A stretch of DNA of 64,000 bases from Streptomyces flavofungini. Lineage in GTDB: Bacteria; Actinomycetota; Actinomycetes; Streptomycetales; Streptomycetaceae. The notes under the pieces are model-generated. The model did no database searches. It saw only the letters and a program-made list of their open reading frames with translations, and had not been told where the DNA came from. Within the stretch, counting starts at the first letter, position 1; each line of letters opens with the position of its first letter. The position numbers were made by a program, and so were the translations under genes. The stretch lies in the NCBI RefSeq assembly GCF_030388665.1, contig NZ_CP128846.1:6646501-6710500 (forward strand), in the 5' to 3' direction. Positions 33,407 through 41,944 of the stretch are shown here, piece by piece.

Positions 33407-34456
33407 ATGTCCCCACGCCACCTGCCTCACCGCCCCCACAGAGGAGCTGCCGCCGTCGCGCTCGCCGTCGTCGGTGCGCTCGCCCTGTCCGCCTGCGGGT
33501 CGGGCGACGACGGCTCCGGCAAGTCCGACCGTGGCTCCGGCAGCAAGGCCGTCGCGCAGGGCGGCGACGACTTCGCCAAGGCGGCCGAGAAGACGGCGAA
33601 GATGGGCACGGGCGCCAAGCCGGGCCAGTTCCCGCGCACCATCGAGCACGCGCTGGGCAAGACGGAGCTGAAGCGGGCGCCGAAGCGGGTCGTGGTCCTG
33701 GACGTCGGCGAGCTGGACAACGTCGTGTCCCTCGGTGTGAAGCCCGTCGGCTACGCCCCCACCGAGGGCGACGACGGCATCCCCTCGTACCTGAAGAAGG
33801 ACGCGGGCAGCCCGAAGAACGTCGGCACGATCAACGCGCTCAACCTGGAGGCGATCGCGAACCTCAAGCCCGACCTGATCCTCGGCAGCGAGCTGCGCGC
33901 CGCCAAGCTCTACCCGCAGCTCGCCAAGATCGCCCCGACCGTCTTCTCCGTGCGCCCCGGCTTCACCTGGAAGGAGAACTACCTCCTCAACGCCGCCGCG
34001 CTCGACAGGACCGCCGCCGCCGAGGCCAAGCTGGGCGCGTACGAGAAGAAGGCCAAGGCCCTGGACAAGGACCTCGGCGCCGACAAGCCCACCGTCACGA
34101 TGCTGCGCTACATGCCCGACCGCATCCGGCTCTACGCCAAGGCGTCGTTCGTCGGCACCATCCTCCAGGACGCCGGCCTGCCGCGGCCCAAGAACCAGCA
34201 GGTCAACGACCTCGCCGTGGAGATCAGCCCGGAGAAGATCGACGAGGCCGACGCCGACTGGATCTTCACCGGCGTCTACGGCGACGCCAAGAAGACCGGC
34301 CGCTCCGGCGCCGAGAAGAACCCGCTGTGGAAGAAGCTCGACGCGGTCGGGAACGGCCGGGCCAAGGACGTCCCTGACGAGACCTGGTACCTGGGCCTCG
34401 GTGTGACGGCGGCGGACAAGGTCCTCGACGACCTCCGCGGCCACCTCGTCAAGTAG
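33407..34456 (+). CDS. Iron-siderophore ABC transporter substrate-binding lipoprotein
   Basis: The 349-residue lipoprotein has the signal AAAVALAVVGALALSACGSG (lipobox LSAC, Cys near 28). A class III (FecB-like) binding fold follows, with RVVVLDVGELDNVVSLGVKPVGYAP, the helix backbone after LNLEAIANLKPDLILGSE, and a C-terminal lobe ending GLGVTAADKVLDDLRGHLVK. It should capture ferric siderophore at the outer membrane face and pass it to a permease. No permease or ATPase gene is nearby, so the partner must be encoded elsewhere. Its promoter carries the iron box at 33274. The ATG has a GGAG site. Confidence 0.92.
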   Translation: MSPRHLPHRPHRGAAAVALAVVGALALSACGSGDDGSGKSDRGSGSKAVAQGGDDFAKAAEKTAKMGTGAKPGQFPRTIEHALGKTELKRAPKRVVVLDVGELDNVVSLGVKPVGYAPTEGDDGIPSYLKKDAGSPKNVGTINALNLEAIANLKPDLILGSELRAAKLYPQLAKIAPTVFSVRPGFTWKENYLLNAAALDRTAAAEAKLGAYEKKAKALDKDLGADKPTVTMLRYMPDRIRLYAKASFVGTILQDAGLPRPKNQQVNDLAVEISPEKIDEADADWIFTGVYGDAKKTGRSGAEKNPLWKKLDAVGNGRAKDVPDETWYLGLGVTAADKVLDDLRGHLVK

Positions 34457-34547
34457 CCCGACGAAACGTACGTAGCCCCTTGTCACGGCACTTCAGCTGT
34501 ACGTGACCCATGGCCTGCGGGGCGCGGCGGGAAGGTAGCCTTTCCCC

Positions 34548-35441
34548 GTGCCCCGTCTGTCTGAAGTCATCGCCGCTCTCGACGCCCTGTGGCCCGCGGA
34601 GCGGGCCGAGCAGTGGGACGCCGTCGGCACCGTGTGCGGTGATCCCGAGGCCGAGGTCTCGCGGGTCCTGTTCGCCGTCGACCCCGTCCGGGAGATCGCC
34701 GACGAGGCGGTACGCCTCGGCGCGGACCTGCTGGTCACGCACCACCCGCTGTACCTGCGGGGTACGACGACGGTCGCGGCCTCGACGTTCAAGGGCCGCG
34801 TCGTGCACGACCTGATCAAGCACGACGTCGCCCTGCACGTCGCCCACACGAACGCCGACTCCGCCGACCCGGGGGTGAGCGACGCCCTCGCGGGCGCCCT
34901 CGGCCTGCGCGTCGTGGGGCCGCTCGTGCCGGACCCGTCGGACGCCGCCGGACGCCGCGGCCTCGGCCGGGTCTGCGAGCTCGAACACCCGCTGCCGCTC
35001 GCCGAGTTCGCCGAGCTGGCCGCCGCCCGCCTGCCCGCCACCGCGCAGGGCGTCCGAGTCGCGGGGGACCCCGGGCAGACCGTCCGCAGGGTCGCTGTCA
35101 GCGGCGGCTCCGGCGACAGCCTCTTCGACGCCGTGCGGGCCGCGGGCGTGGACGCCTTCCTCACCGCCGACCTGCGCCACCACCCGGTGTCGGAGGCCCG
35201 CGCACAGGCGCCGCTCGCGCTGCTCGACGCCGCGCACTGGGCCACCGAGTGGCCGTGGTGCGAGCTGGCCGCGGCGCAGCTCGACGAGATCTCCGACCGG
35301 CACGGCTGGGGACTGCGCGTCCACGTGTCGAAGACCGTCACCGACCCCTGGACCGCCCACGCGGCGTCGTCCACCACCACCCTCGCAGCGAGCGCTACGC
35401 GCGCGCCTTCCGACCCCGATCCCCTTGGAGCCCCCAACTGA
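34548..35441 (+). CDS. Nif3-like dinuclear metal-center protein
   Basis: The 297-residue protein of the Nif3/YbgI/DUF34 family starts at a GTG. The conserved LLVTHHPLYLRG gives metal-binding His residues near 65, AHTNADSADPGVSDALA supplies further ligands near 105, and DAFLTADLRHHPVSEA lies near 205. Family members form hexameric toroids with a two-metal site. Proposed roles include GTP cyclohydrolase I-like chemistry, but the cellular role is unsettled. It leads a coupled unit with the zinc-ribbon coiled-coil protein and RNase H-phosphatase, an arrangement common in actinobacteria. Confidence 0.92.
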   Translation: MPRLSEVIAALDALWPAERAEQWDAVGTVCGDPEAEVSRVLFAVDPVREIADEAVRLGADLLVTHHPLYLRGTTTVAASTFKGRVVHDLIKHDVALHVAHTNADSADPGVSDALAGALGLRVVGPLVPDPSDAAGRRGLGRVCELEHPLPLAEFAELAAARLPATAQGVRVAGDPGQTVRRVAVSGGSGDSLFDAVRAAGVDAFLTADLRHHPVSEARAQAPLALLDAAHWATEWPWCELAAAQLDEISDRHGWGLRVHVSKTVTDPWTAHAASSTTTLAASATRAPSDPDPLGAPN

Positions 35442-36181
35442 ACGCCGCGCCCGCCGACCAGATCCGCCTTCTCGACCTCCAGGACCTGGACGTACGCCTC
35501 GCGCAGCTCGCGCACAAGCGCGCCTCGCTGCCCGAGCACGCCGAGATCGAGTCCCTGACGAAGGACCTCACGCAACTGCGCGACCTGCTCGTCGCCGCGA
35601 CGACGGAGGAGAGCGACTGCGCCCGCGAGCAGACCAAGGCCGAGCAGGACGTGGACCAGGTGCGCCAGCGCGCCGCCCGCGACCAGAAGCGCCTGGACTC
35701 CGGTGCGATCAGCTCCCCGAAGGACCTGGAGAACCTCCAGAAGGAGATCGCCTCCCTCGCCAAGCGCCAGGGTGACCTGGAGGACGTCGTCCTGGAGGTC
35801 ATGGAGCGCCGTGAGTCCGCGCAGGAGCGCGTGAGCGAGCTGACCGAGCGCGTCGGCTCGATCCAGTCGAAGATCGACGACGCGACGGGCCGCCGGGACG
35901 CCGCCACCGGCGAGTTCGACCGCGAGGCCGCGAACGTCACCAAGGAGCGCGAGGTCGTCGCCGGGTCCGTCCCCGCCGACCTGCTCGCCCTCTACGACAA
36001 GGTGCGCGCGAAGCAGGGCGGCATCGGCGCCGCCAAGCTCCACCAGCGGCGTTGCGAGGGCTGCCGCCTGGAGCTCGACATCACCGAGGTGAACGACATC
36101 AAGGCGGCGTCGCCCGACAAGGTCGTGCGCTGCGAGAACTGCAGCCGCATCCTGGTGCGCACCGCCGAGTCCGGCCTGTAA
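35438..36181 (+). CDS. Coiled-coil protein with C4-type zinc ribbon
   Basis: The 247-residue protein has residues 5-190 as an extended antiparallel coiled coil (LTKDLTQLRDLL and LENLQKEIASLAKRQ). A C-terminal zinc ribbon has two Cys-x2-Cys knuckles, RCEGCRLEL and RCENCSRIL. No ATG, GTG or TTG is available in frame for about 190 bases upstream. The likely start is the CTG at 35438, which overlaps the Nif3 stop (CTGA) and has GGAG 8 bases upstream. Translation from a CTG would be rare but is supported by the family N-terminus beginning at this point. A nucleic-acid or ribosome-linked role is often suggested, but none is proven. Confidence 0.85.
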   Translation: MNAAPADQIRLLDLQDLDVRLAQLAHKRASLPEHAEIESLTKDLTQLRDLLVAATTEESDCAREQTKAEQDVDQVRQRAARDQKRLDSGAISSPKDLENLQKEIASLAKRQGDLEDVVLEVMERRESAQERVSELTERVGSIQSKIDDATGRRDAATGEFDREAANVTKEREVVAGSVPADLLALYDKVRAKQGGIGAAKLHQRRCEGCRLELDITEVNDIKAASPDKVVRCENCSRILVRTAESGL

Positions 36182-36193
36182 GGGGCGGGCGCG

Positions 36194-37636
36194 GTGCGGG
36201 AGTTCATCGTCGAGGCCGACGGCGGCTCCCGGGGCAACCCGGGACCCGCGGGCTACGGCGCGGTCGTCATCGACGCGGAGTCCGGGGAGACCCTGGCCGA
36301 GGCCGCGGAGTACATCGGCGTCGCGACGAACAACGTCGCCGAGTACAAGGGCCTGGTCGCCGGCCTCAAGGCGGCCCACGCGCTCGACCCGGAGGCGAGC
36401 GTGCACGTGCGCATGGACTCCAAGCTTGTCGTCGAGCAGATGTCGGGCCGCTGGAAGATCAAGCACCCCGACATGAAGCCCCTCGCCGCCGAGGCCGCGC
36501 GGGTGCTCCCCGGGGACCGGGTGACGTACGAGTGGATCCCGCGCGAGAAGAACAAGCACGCCGACCGGCTCGCCAACGAGGCCATGGACGCGGGCAAGCG
36601 CGGCGAGCAGTGGTCGCCGTCGGCGTCGACGGCCGAGCTCGACCGGCCCGCGCGCACGGCCGGCGCCACCGCGCCCGCCGGGCCGCCCGGGGACGCGGCC
36701 GCGGGCGCGGCGAAGGCGCGGGCCGCGCTGGCGGGAGCCTCCGCCGGGCGCGGTACGGGGGCCGGGGGCGGCGGCGAGGCCGGGTTCACGGCGAGTGCGC
36801 TCGGTGCCTCGGCCACGGTGGCCCGGGGCGGCGGTGCGGACGTGACCGAGACGGCCGGGGCGGCCGAGGTGGCCGACGTGCGGGCCGCCCGGTCCGTGGC
36901 CGCCGGTGGCGGTGACGGTGCCGCACTCGGGAGTACGACGGGTGGGGGCGCCGTCGCGGCGGACGCACCCGGTACGGCGGTTCCGCCCGTCGGCTGGGCC
37001 GCGCCCGCCGACCTGGGCGCCCCCGCCACCTTCGTCCTGCTGCGGCACGGCGAGACCCCGCTGACGCCCCAGAAGCGCTTCTCCGGCAGCGGCGGGAGCA
37101 ACCCCTCCCTCTCCGACGTCGGCCGGGAGCAGGCCGTCCGCGTCGCCGCCGCGCTCGCCGCGCGCGGCACCGTCCAGGCCGTCGTCTCCTCACCGCTCCT
37201 GCGCTGCCAGGAGACCGCCCGTACCGTCGCCGCCCGGCTCGGCCTCGACGTGCACCTCGAAGAAGGCCTGCGCGAGACGGACTTCGGGGACTGGGAGGGG
37301 CTGACCTTCGCGGAGGTGCGCGAGCGGCAGCCCGACGAGCTGACCGCGTGGCTGGCATCGCCGGACGTCGCGCCGCCGGGCGGCGAGTCGTTCGCCGAGG
37401 TCACGACCCGCGTCGAGGCCGCCCGCGAGCGCCTCCTCGCCGCGTACGCGGGCCGCACCGTGCTGCTCGTCACGCACGTCACGCCCATCAAGACCCTCGT
37501 CCGGCTCGCCCTCGGCGCGCCGCCCGAGTCCCTGTTCCGGATGGAACTGTCGGCGGCCTCGCTGTCGGCGGTGGCGTACTACGGCGACGGCAACGCGAGC
37601 CTGCGGCTGCTGAACGACACGGGGCATCTGCGCTGA
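36194..37636 (+). CDS. Bifunctional RNase H / acid phosphatase (histidine phosphatase domain)
   Basis: The 480-residue fusion begins with an RNase H type I domain at residues 1-135. Its acidic residues lie in FIVEADGGSRGNPGPAGYG, NNVAEYKGL and VRMDSKLVVEQ, with VTYEWIPREKNKHADRLANEA. A 140-residue Ala/Gly-rich linker follows. The histidine phosphatase domain begins with FVLLRHGETPLT near 277 (catalytic RHG) and later has the second His in LLVTHVTPIK. Mycobacterial homologues show RNase H and alpha-ribazole phosphatase-type activities. The linker is far longer than needed and compositionally biased. The GTG starts 12 bases after the zinc-ribbon gene. Confidence 0.93.
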   Translation: MREFIVEADGGSRGNPGPAGYGAVVIDAESGETLAEAAEYIGVATNNVAEYKGLVAGLKAAHALDPEASVHVRMDSKLVVEQMSGRWKIKHPDMKPLAAEAARVLPGDRVTYEWIPREKNKHADRLANEAMDAGKRGEQWSPSASTAELDRPARTAGATAPAGPPGDAAAGAAKARAALAGASAGRGTGAGGGGEAGFTASALGASATVARGGGADVTETAGAAEVADVRAARSVAAGGGDGAALGSTTGGGAVAADAPGTAVPPVGWAAPADLGAPATFVLLRHGETPLTPQKRFSGSGGSNPSLSDVGREQAVRVAAALAARGTVQAVVSSPLLRCQETARTVAARLGLDVHLEEGLRETDFGDWEGLTFAEVRERQPDELTAWLASPDVAPPGGESFAEVTTRVEAARERLLAAYAGRTVLLVTHVTPIKTLVRLALGAPPESLFRMELSAASLSAVAYYGDGNASLRLLNDTGHLR

Positions 37637-37791
37637 GGCAGGCGGTGGGGCGGGACGGCTGCGCGCGCTCGCGCGGCCGGGCCGACCCCGTCCGCTCCGG
37701 GCCGCCCCCGTCCGCTCCGGAGCCGCGCCCCGTCCGCTGTTGTATGCGTCCGAGCCGTGCCCGGTCCGCCGCCGCGCGCTCGTACGCGGCC

Positions 37792-38427
37792 TCAGCGCAG
37801 GGCCGCCGCCTCGCGGGCCAGGGACTCCACCCGTGTCCAGTCCTTCGCCGCCACCGCGTCCGCCGGGAGCATCCAACTGCCGCCCACGCAGCCCACGTTC
37901 CGCAACGCCAGGTAGGCCGGGGCGGACGCCGCAGTGATGCCGCCCGTCGGGCAGAAGCGGGCCTGGGGGAGCGGGCCCCCGAGGGACTTCAGATACGGCG
38001 TCCCGCCCGCCGCCTCCGCCGGGAAGAACTTCATCTCCTCGACGCCGCGCTCAAGGAGCGCCACGACCTCCGACGTCGTCGAGACGCCCGGCAGGAACGG
38101 CAGCCCCGACGCCGCCATCGCGTCGAGCAGCGTCGGCGTCCAGCCCGGGCTCACCAGGAAACGGGCGCCCGCGTCGGCCGCGGCCGTGACGTTCGCCGCC
38201 GAGACGATCGTCCCCGCGCCGACCACCGCGTCCGGGACGCCGGCCGCGATGGCCCGGATCGCGTCCAGGGCGACGGGCGTCCGCAGGGTCACCTCGATCG
38301 CCGGGAGGCCGCCCGCGACCAGGGCTCGCGCCAGGGGAAGCGCGTCCGCGGGGTCGTCGATGACGACTACGGGGATGACCGGGGCGAGGTCCAGCACGGA
38401 GGCCTTGGCGGCGGCAGCGGGGTTCAT
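37792..38427 (-). CDS. eda: KDPG aldolase (2-dehydro-3-deoxyphosphogluconate aldolase)
   Basis: The 211-residue class I aldolase is a TIM barrel. Its features are VIPVVVIDDPADALPLARALVAGG, the catalytic Glu in AIEVTLRTPVAL near 45, the glycine-rich VVGAGTIVSAA and the Schiff-base Lys in EMKFFPAEAAGG near 137, followed by PTGGITAASAP. It cleaves KDPG to pyruvate and glyceraldehyde-3-phosphate, serving Entner-Doudoroff or sugar-acid use. No edd or kinase gene is adjacent. The ATG start has only a weak ribosome site. The 155 bases between it and the RNase H gene carry short CCCGTCCGCTCCGG repeats but no gene. Confidence 0.92.
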   Translation of the reverse strand: MNPAAAAKASVLDLAPVIPVVVIDDPADALPLARALVAGGLPAIEVTLRTPVALDAIRAIAAGVPDAVVGAGTIVSAANVTAAADAGARFLVSPGWTPTLLDAMAASGLPFLPGVSTTSEVVALLERGVEEMKFFPAEAAGGTPYLKSLGGPLPQARFCPTGGITAASAPAYLALRNVGCVGGSWMLPADAVAAKDWTRVESLAREAAALR

Positions 38428-38508
38428 GAGGTCATCGTGCCCCCGGGTACGCGCCCTGCGCAAAGCCCGTTGCGCACGCCGCAACGCGCCCCGGGGTCGC
38501 CCCCGCAA

Positions 38509-38830
38509 TCGGCGCTCCGCGCCTCGTCCTCAAACGCCGGACGGGCTCTCTCCCACCCACCAGCCCCCGCAATCACCTCGACCGGGGCCGTCCGCACTGC
38601 CTGCCCGGAACACCTTCAGTCCGCGACGCCGCATCCGACTCGGCCCGCAGCACCCCAGCCCGCCCCGGGGCACTTCCAGCCTGCCCCGGGGCCACCTTTC
38701 CAGCTCCGGTGATCGAGGACGAGGCGCGGAGCGCCGATTCGAGGGAGGACCCTCCCACTCGCCACGGGACACCCACCCCCGGGGCCCGGGGCGAAGCCCC
38801 GGTTTCGGGAAAGGGGTGGGACTGGGGCGC
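38509..38830. repeat. Paired intergenic repeats between eda and yaaA
   Basis: A minus-orientation copy (38509-38546, ATCGGCGCTCCGCGCCTCGT then CCTCAAACGCCGGACGGGCT) faces a plus-orientation copy (38705-38739). It is followed by the companion element with GGGGCGAAGCCCC and TTTCGGGAAAGGGG near 38785-38825. Between them lie degenerate CAGCCYGCCCCGGGGCA units (about 38655-38695). The 430-base gap has no gene and probably provides termination. Confidence 0.75.
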
Positions 38831-38857
38831 CCCCGGCAGGGCAACCGGCCCGCACCC

Positions 38858-39658
38858 TCAATGAATCTCCCGCACCACCACATCCAGCCCCCAGGCCCGC
38901 CCCGCCCGCGAGGGCGCCTCCGCCTCCACGACGTACCCGAGGTCCCGCAGCGCGACGACGAGCTCGGCGGGGGAGCCGGGAGAGATCCCCGCGGCGAGCA
39001 GAGCCCGCACGATCCTCCCCTTCGTGGCCTTGTTGAAGTGGGAGACGACGGACCGCCGCTCCACCCCGTCGACGACCTGCGCGTGCAGCACGCGCACCGT
39101 GGCGGTGCGCCCGGCCACCTCCCCCTTGGGCTTCCACGCGGAGGCGTACGCGGCGGACCGCAGGTCGAGGACGAGCCCGTCCCCCGCGGCGGCGGGCAGC
39201 ACGTCCGCCATGGGCCCGCGCCAGTACGCGCCGAGCGCCCCGAGCCCGGGCAGCTTGACGCCCATGGAGCAGCGGTAGGAAGGGATCCGGTCGGTGACGC
39301 CGACGGCCCCCCAGAGGCCGGAGAAGACGAGGAGGGAGCGCGCGGCACGCCGCTTGGCGGCGGCGTCGAGGGAGGCGAGGTCGAGGGCGTCGTAGAGGAC
39401 GCCGGTGTAGATCTCCCCGGCGGGCCGCGCCCCGGCGGTCCGCAGCTCGGCGTTCTTGGCGACCTCCCCGCGAAGCCCCTCACTGAGCCCGAGCACGGCC
39501 CGCGCCTTGTCCTCGTCGGCCGCGCACAGCTCGACGAGCTCGTCGAGGACGGCGGCGCGCGCGTCGGCGAGCCCGGGCAGGGACAGCGACTCCGGCTTCA
39601 GCGGCGCCCCCCGTCCGGACGGGGCCTTGCCTTCGGACGGCGGCAACAGGACGAGCAC
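38858..39658 (-). CDS. yaaA: Peroxide stress protein YaaA (DUF328)
   Basis: The 266-residue protein begins MLVLLPPSEGKAPSGRGAPL, the conserved N-terminal block of the YaaA/DUF328 family. It also has YTGVLYDALDLASLD, LLVFSGLWGAVGVTDRIPSYR and SHFNKATKGRIVRAL. E. coli YaaA lowers free iron during hydrogen peroxide stress, and the fold binds DNA. It starts at a GTG. No redox regulator is adjacent. Confidence 0.92.
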   Translation of the reverse strand: MLVLLPPSEGKAPSGRGAPLKPESLSLPGLADARAAVLDELVELCAADEDKARAVLGLSEGLRGEVAKNAELRTAGARPAGEIYTGVLYDALDLASLDAAAKRRAARSLLVFSGLWGAVGVTDRIPSYRCSMGVKLPGLGALGAYWRGPMADVLPAAAGDGLVLDLRSAAYASAWKPKGEVAGRTATVRVLHAQVVDGVERRSVVSHFNKATKGRIVRALLAAGISPGSPAELVVALRDLGYVVEAEAPSRAGRAWGLDVVVREIH

Positions 39659-39783
39659 GATCGCTTCTCCGTTTTCGTTTCGGCCGGGTACGGGTCGTCG
39701 CCGGCCGGGGTGCGTTCAGGGGGTGCGGCCCCCGCGAAAGCGTACGGGGTGCCGACCCCCCGCCCCCGCCATACGCTCGGTGC

Positions 39784-41253
39784 ATGCCCCGCCGCCACCT
39801 GCATGTGACCGGCGCAGCCGAGGCTCCGCTGCGGGCCGCGCTGCGCGACCTGCGCGCCGAGCTCGGCGTACCGGAGACGTTCCCGGCCGACGTGCTCGCG
39901 GAGGCCGAGCGCGCCGCGGCGGCCCCCCGCCTCCCGGACGAGGACGCGACCGGCGTCCCCTTCTTCACCGTCGACCCGCCGACGTCCGTGGACCTGGACC
40001 AGGCGATGCACCTGTCGCGGCGGCGGAGCGGCGGCTACCGGGTGCGGTACGCGATCGCGGACGTGGCCGCCTACGTCACCCCCGGCGGACCGCTGGACGC
40101 ACAGGCGCACCACCGCGTCACCACCCTCTACTTCCCCGACGGGAAGGTCCCCCTGCACCCCACCCCGCTCAGCGAGGGCGCGGCCAGCCTGCTCCCCGAC
40201 CAGACCTGCCCGGCCGTCCTGTGGACCCTCGACCTGGACGCGGGCGGCCGCACCGAACGGACCGACGTACGCCGCGCCCTGGTCCGCAGCCGCGCCAAAC
40301 TCGACTACGAGGGCGTGCAGCGCGCCATCGACGCGGGCACCGCCGAGGAGCCGCTCGCGCTGCTCGCCGAGGTGGGACGGCTGCGCGAGCAACTGGAGGT
40401 CGAGCGCGGCGGCATCTCCCTGAACGTGCCCGAGCAGGAGATCACCGAGAAGGACGGCACGTACGAACTCGGCTTCCGCGCCCCGCTGCCCGCCGACGGC
40501 TGGAACGCCCAGATCTCCCTGCTCACCGGCATGGCCGCCGCCGACCTCATGATCGCCTCCGGCGCCGGCGTGCTGCGCACCCTGCCGCTCGCCCCCGACG
40601 GCGCCGTCGCCCGCCTGCGCCACACCGCGAAGGCCCTCGGCGTCGACTGGCCGCACCACGTCCCGTACGCCCGCCTCGTCCGCTCCCTCGACCCGCGCGA
40701 CCCGCGTCACGCGGCGTTCCTGCAGGAGTGCACGACGCTGCTCCGCGGCGCCGGGTACACGGTGTTCAGCGGCGGCGAGGTGCCGGAGCTGACGACGCAC
40801 GCGGCGGTGGCCGCCCCGTACGCGCACTGCACCGCACCCCTGCGCCGCCTCGTCGACCGCTACGCCGCCGAGCTCTGCCTCGCCGCGTGCGCGGGCGCCG
40901 GGCCGCCGGACTGGGTGCTCGCCGCCCTGCCCGAGCTGCCCCGGGAGATGGCCGAGGGCACGCGGCGCGCCAACTCCGTGGAGCGCGGCAGCGTGGACAT
41001 CGTCGAGGCGGCCCTCCTGAAGGACCGGGTGGGCGAGGTGTTCGACGGGGTGGTGGTCGACGTGAAGGAGCGTGAACCGACCGTGGGGACCGTGCAGTTG
41101 GCGGAGCCCGCGGTCGTCGCCCGGATCGAGGCCGGGCCGGGCGGGGCGGGTGGCGCTGACGGGCAGCGCGGGCTGCCGCTGGGGGAGCGGCTGCGGGTGC
41201 GGCTCACACAGGCCGATCCGGGGCGGGCGGCGGTGCTGTTCACTCCGGCGTGA
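39784..41253 (+). CDS. RNB-domain 3'-5' exoribonuclease (RNase II/R family, short form)
   Basis: The 489-residue protein has an RNB catalytic core. The magnesium-binding acidic cluster lies in FFTVDPPTSVDLDQAMHL near 60-76. It continues with YRVRYAIADVAAYV, TTLYFPDGKVPLHP and a C-terminal S1-like segment (GEVFDGVVVDVKEREPTVGTVQL). It lacks the full N-terminal cold-shock domains of RNase R, as in many actinobacterial members. It should degrade RNA processively from the 3' end. Its last 14 bases overlap the end of the convergent membrane protein gene. Confidence 0.92.
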   Translation: MPRRHLHVTGAAEAPLRAALRDLRAELGVPETFPADVLAEAERAAAAPRLPDEDATGVPFFTVDPPTSVDLDQAMHLSRRRSGGYRVRYAIADVAAYVTPGGPLDAQAHHRVTTLYFPDGKVPLHPTPLSEGAASLLPDQTCPAVLWTLDLDAGGRTERTDVRRALVRSRAKLDYEGVQRAIDAGTAEEPLALLAEVGRLREQLEVERGGISLNVPEQEITEKDGTYELGFRAPLPADGWNAQISLLTGMAAADLMIASGAGVLRTLPLAPDGAVARLRHTAKALGVDWPHHVPYARLVRSLDPRDPRHAAFLQECTTLLRGAGYTVFSGGEVPELTTHAAVAAPYAHCTAPLRRLVDRYAAELCLAACAGAGPPDWVLAALPELPREMAEGTRRANSVERGSVDIVEAALLKDRVGEVFDGVVVDVKEREPTVGTVQLAEPAVVARIEAGPGGAGGADGQRGLPLGERLRVRLTQADPGRAAVLFTPA

Positions 41254-41944
41254 GGGGGTGCGGCGCGGTGTCGTCCGTGGCCGTGCGGGGGCCCGGGGCG
41301 GCGCCTGACGTGCGGGGGTCCGGTGCGGTGTCCGCGGCGGCGGGCCGCGTGAGCGCGTCGACCAGGGCGCGCGGGTCGTCGGCGTGCAGCCGCACTACGC
41401 GGGCCTCGCCGGGCAGCCCCAGCGGTCGTACGAAGGCGACGGGCCTGGCGAGTTCGACGGTGACGGTGGTCTGGTTGCCGACGGCGACGTCGAGGGTGCC
41501 GTCCTCGTGCGCCTGGACGGTGCGCCCCTCGGGGTAGCGCCGCTCCACCCGTACCCGCGCGATGTCGGCCGCCGCGATCCGCAGATCGAGGAACTGCCCG
41601 TACCGCACCCGCAACGACCCGTCCGCGCCCACCACATGAGGCCGCGTCACGGACGCCGCGTGCAGCGCGAGGATCTGCAGGACCGTGTAGACGTCCACGA
41701 ACAGCAGCGCCGAGTGCACGAGCGGCCACGGCACGATGAGCGCCAGGACGACGGTCTCCACCACCGCCACGAACGCGAAGCCGAAGAGCATCGCGGTCTG
41801 CGGCCCGGTGTACGCGGCCGGGCGCGCCCCCGCCCCGAGCCCGTGCCGCCGCCGCGCCACCCACAGGGCGAGGCTGTGGAACCCCCGCAGCTCGTGCACG
41901 GTGAGCCGCCGCACGACCCGGACCAGGCGCTTCACGGCGTCCAC
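41240..41944 (-). CDS. Membrane protein with PH-like C-terminal domain, unknown
   Basis: The 234-residue protein starts at a GTG. Two hydrophobic segments (TAMLFGFAFVAVVETVVLALIVPW and LVHSALLFVDVYTVLQILALHAASV) precede a beta-rich cytoplasmic domain (GSLRVRYGQFLDLRIAAADIARVRVERRY and VVRLHADDPRALVDALTRP) that resembles the bacterial PH-like domains of small membrane proteins. The start lies 13 bases inside the upstream MerR gene, so translation is coupled. It may be the target or partner of that regulator. The C-terminus is Ala/Pro-rich. Confidence 0.78.
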   Translation of the reverse strand: MDAVKRLVRVVRRLTVHELRGFHSLALWVARRRHGLGAGARPAAYTGPQTAMLFGFAFVAVVETVVLALIVPWPLVHSALLFVDVYTVLQILALHAASVTRPHVVGADGSLRVRYGQFLDLRIAAADIARVRVERRYPEGRTVQAHEDGTLDVAVGNQTTVTVELARPVAFVRPLGLPGEARVVRLHADDPRALVDALTRPAAADTAPDPRTSGAAPGPRTATDDTAPHPLTPE

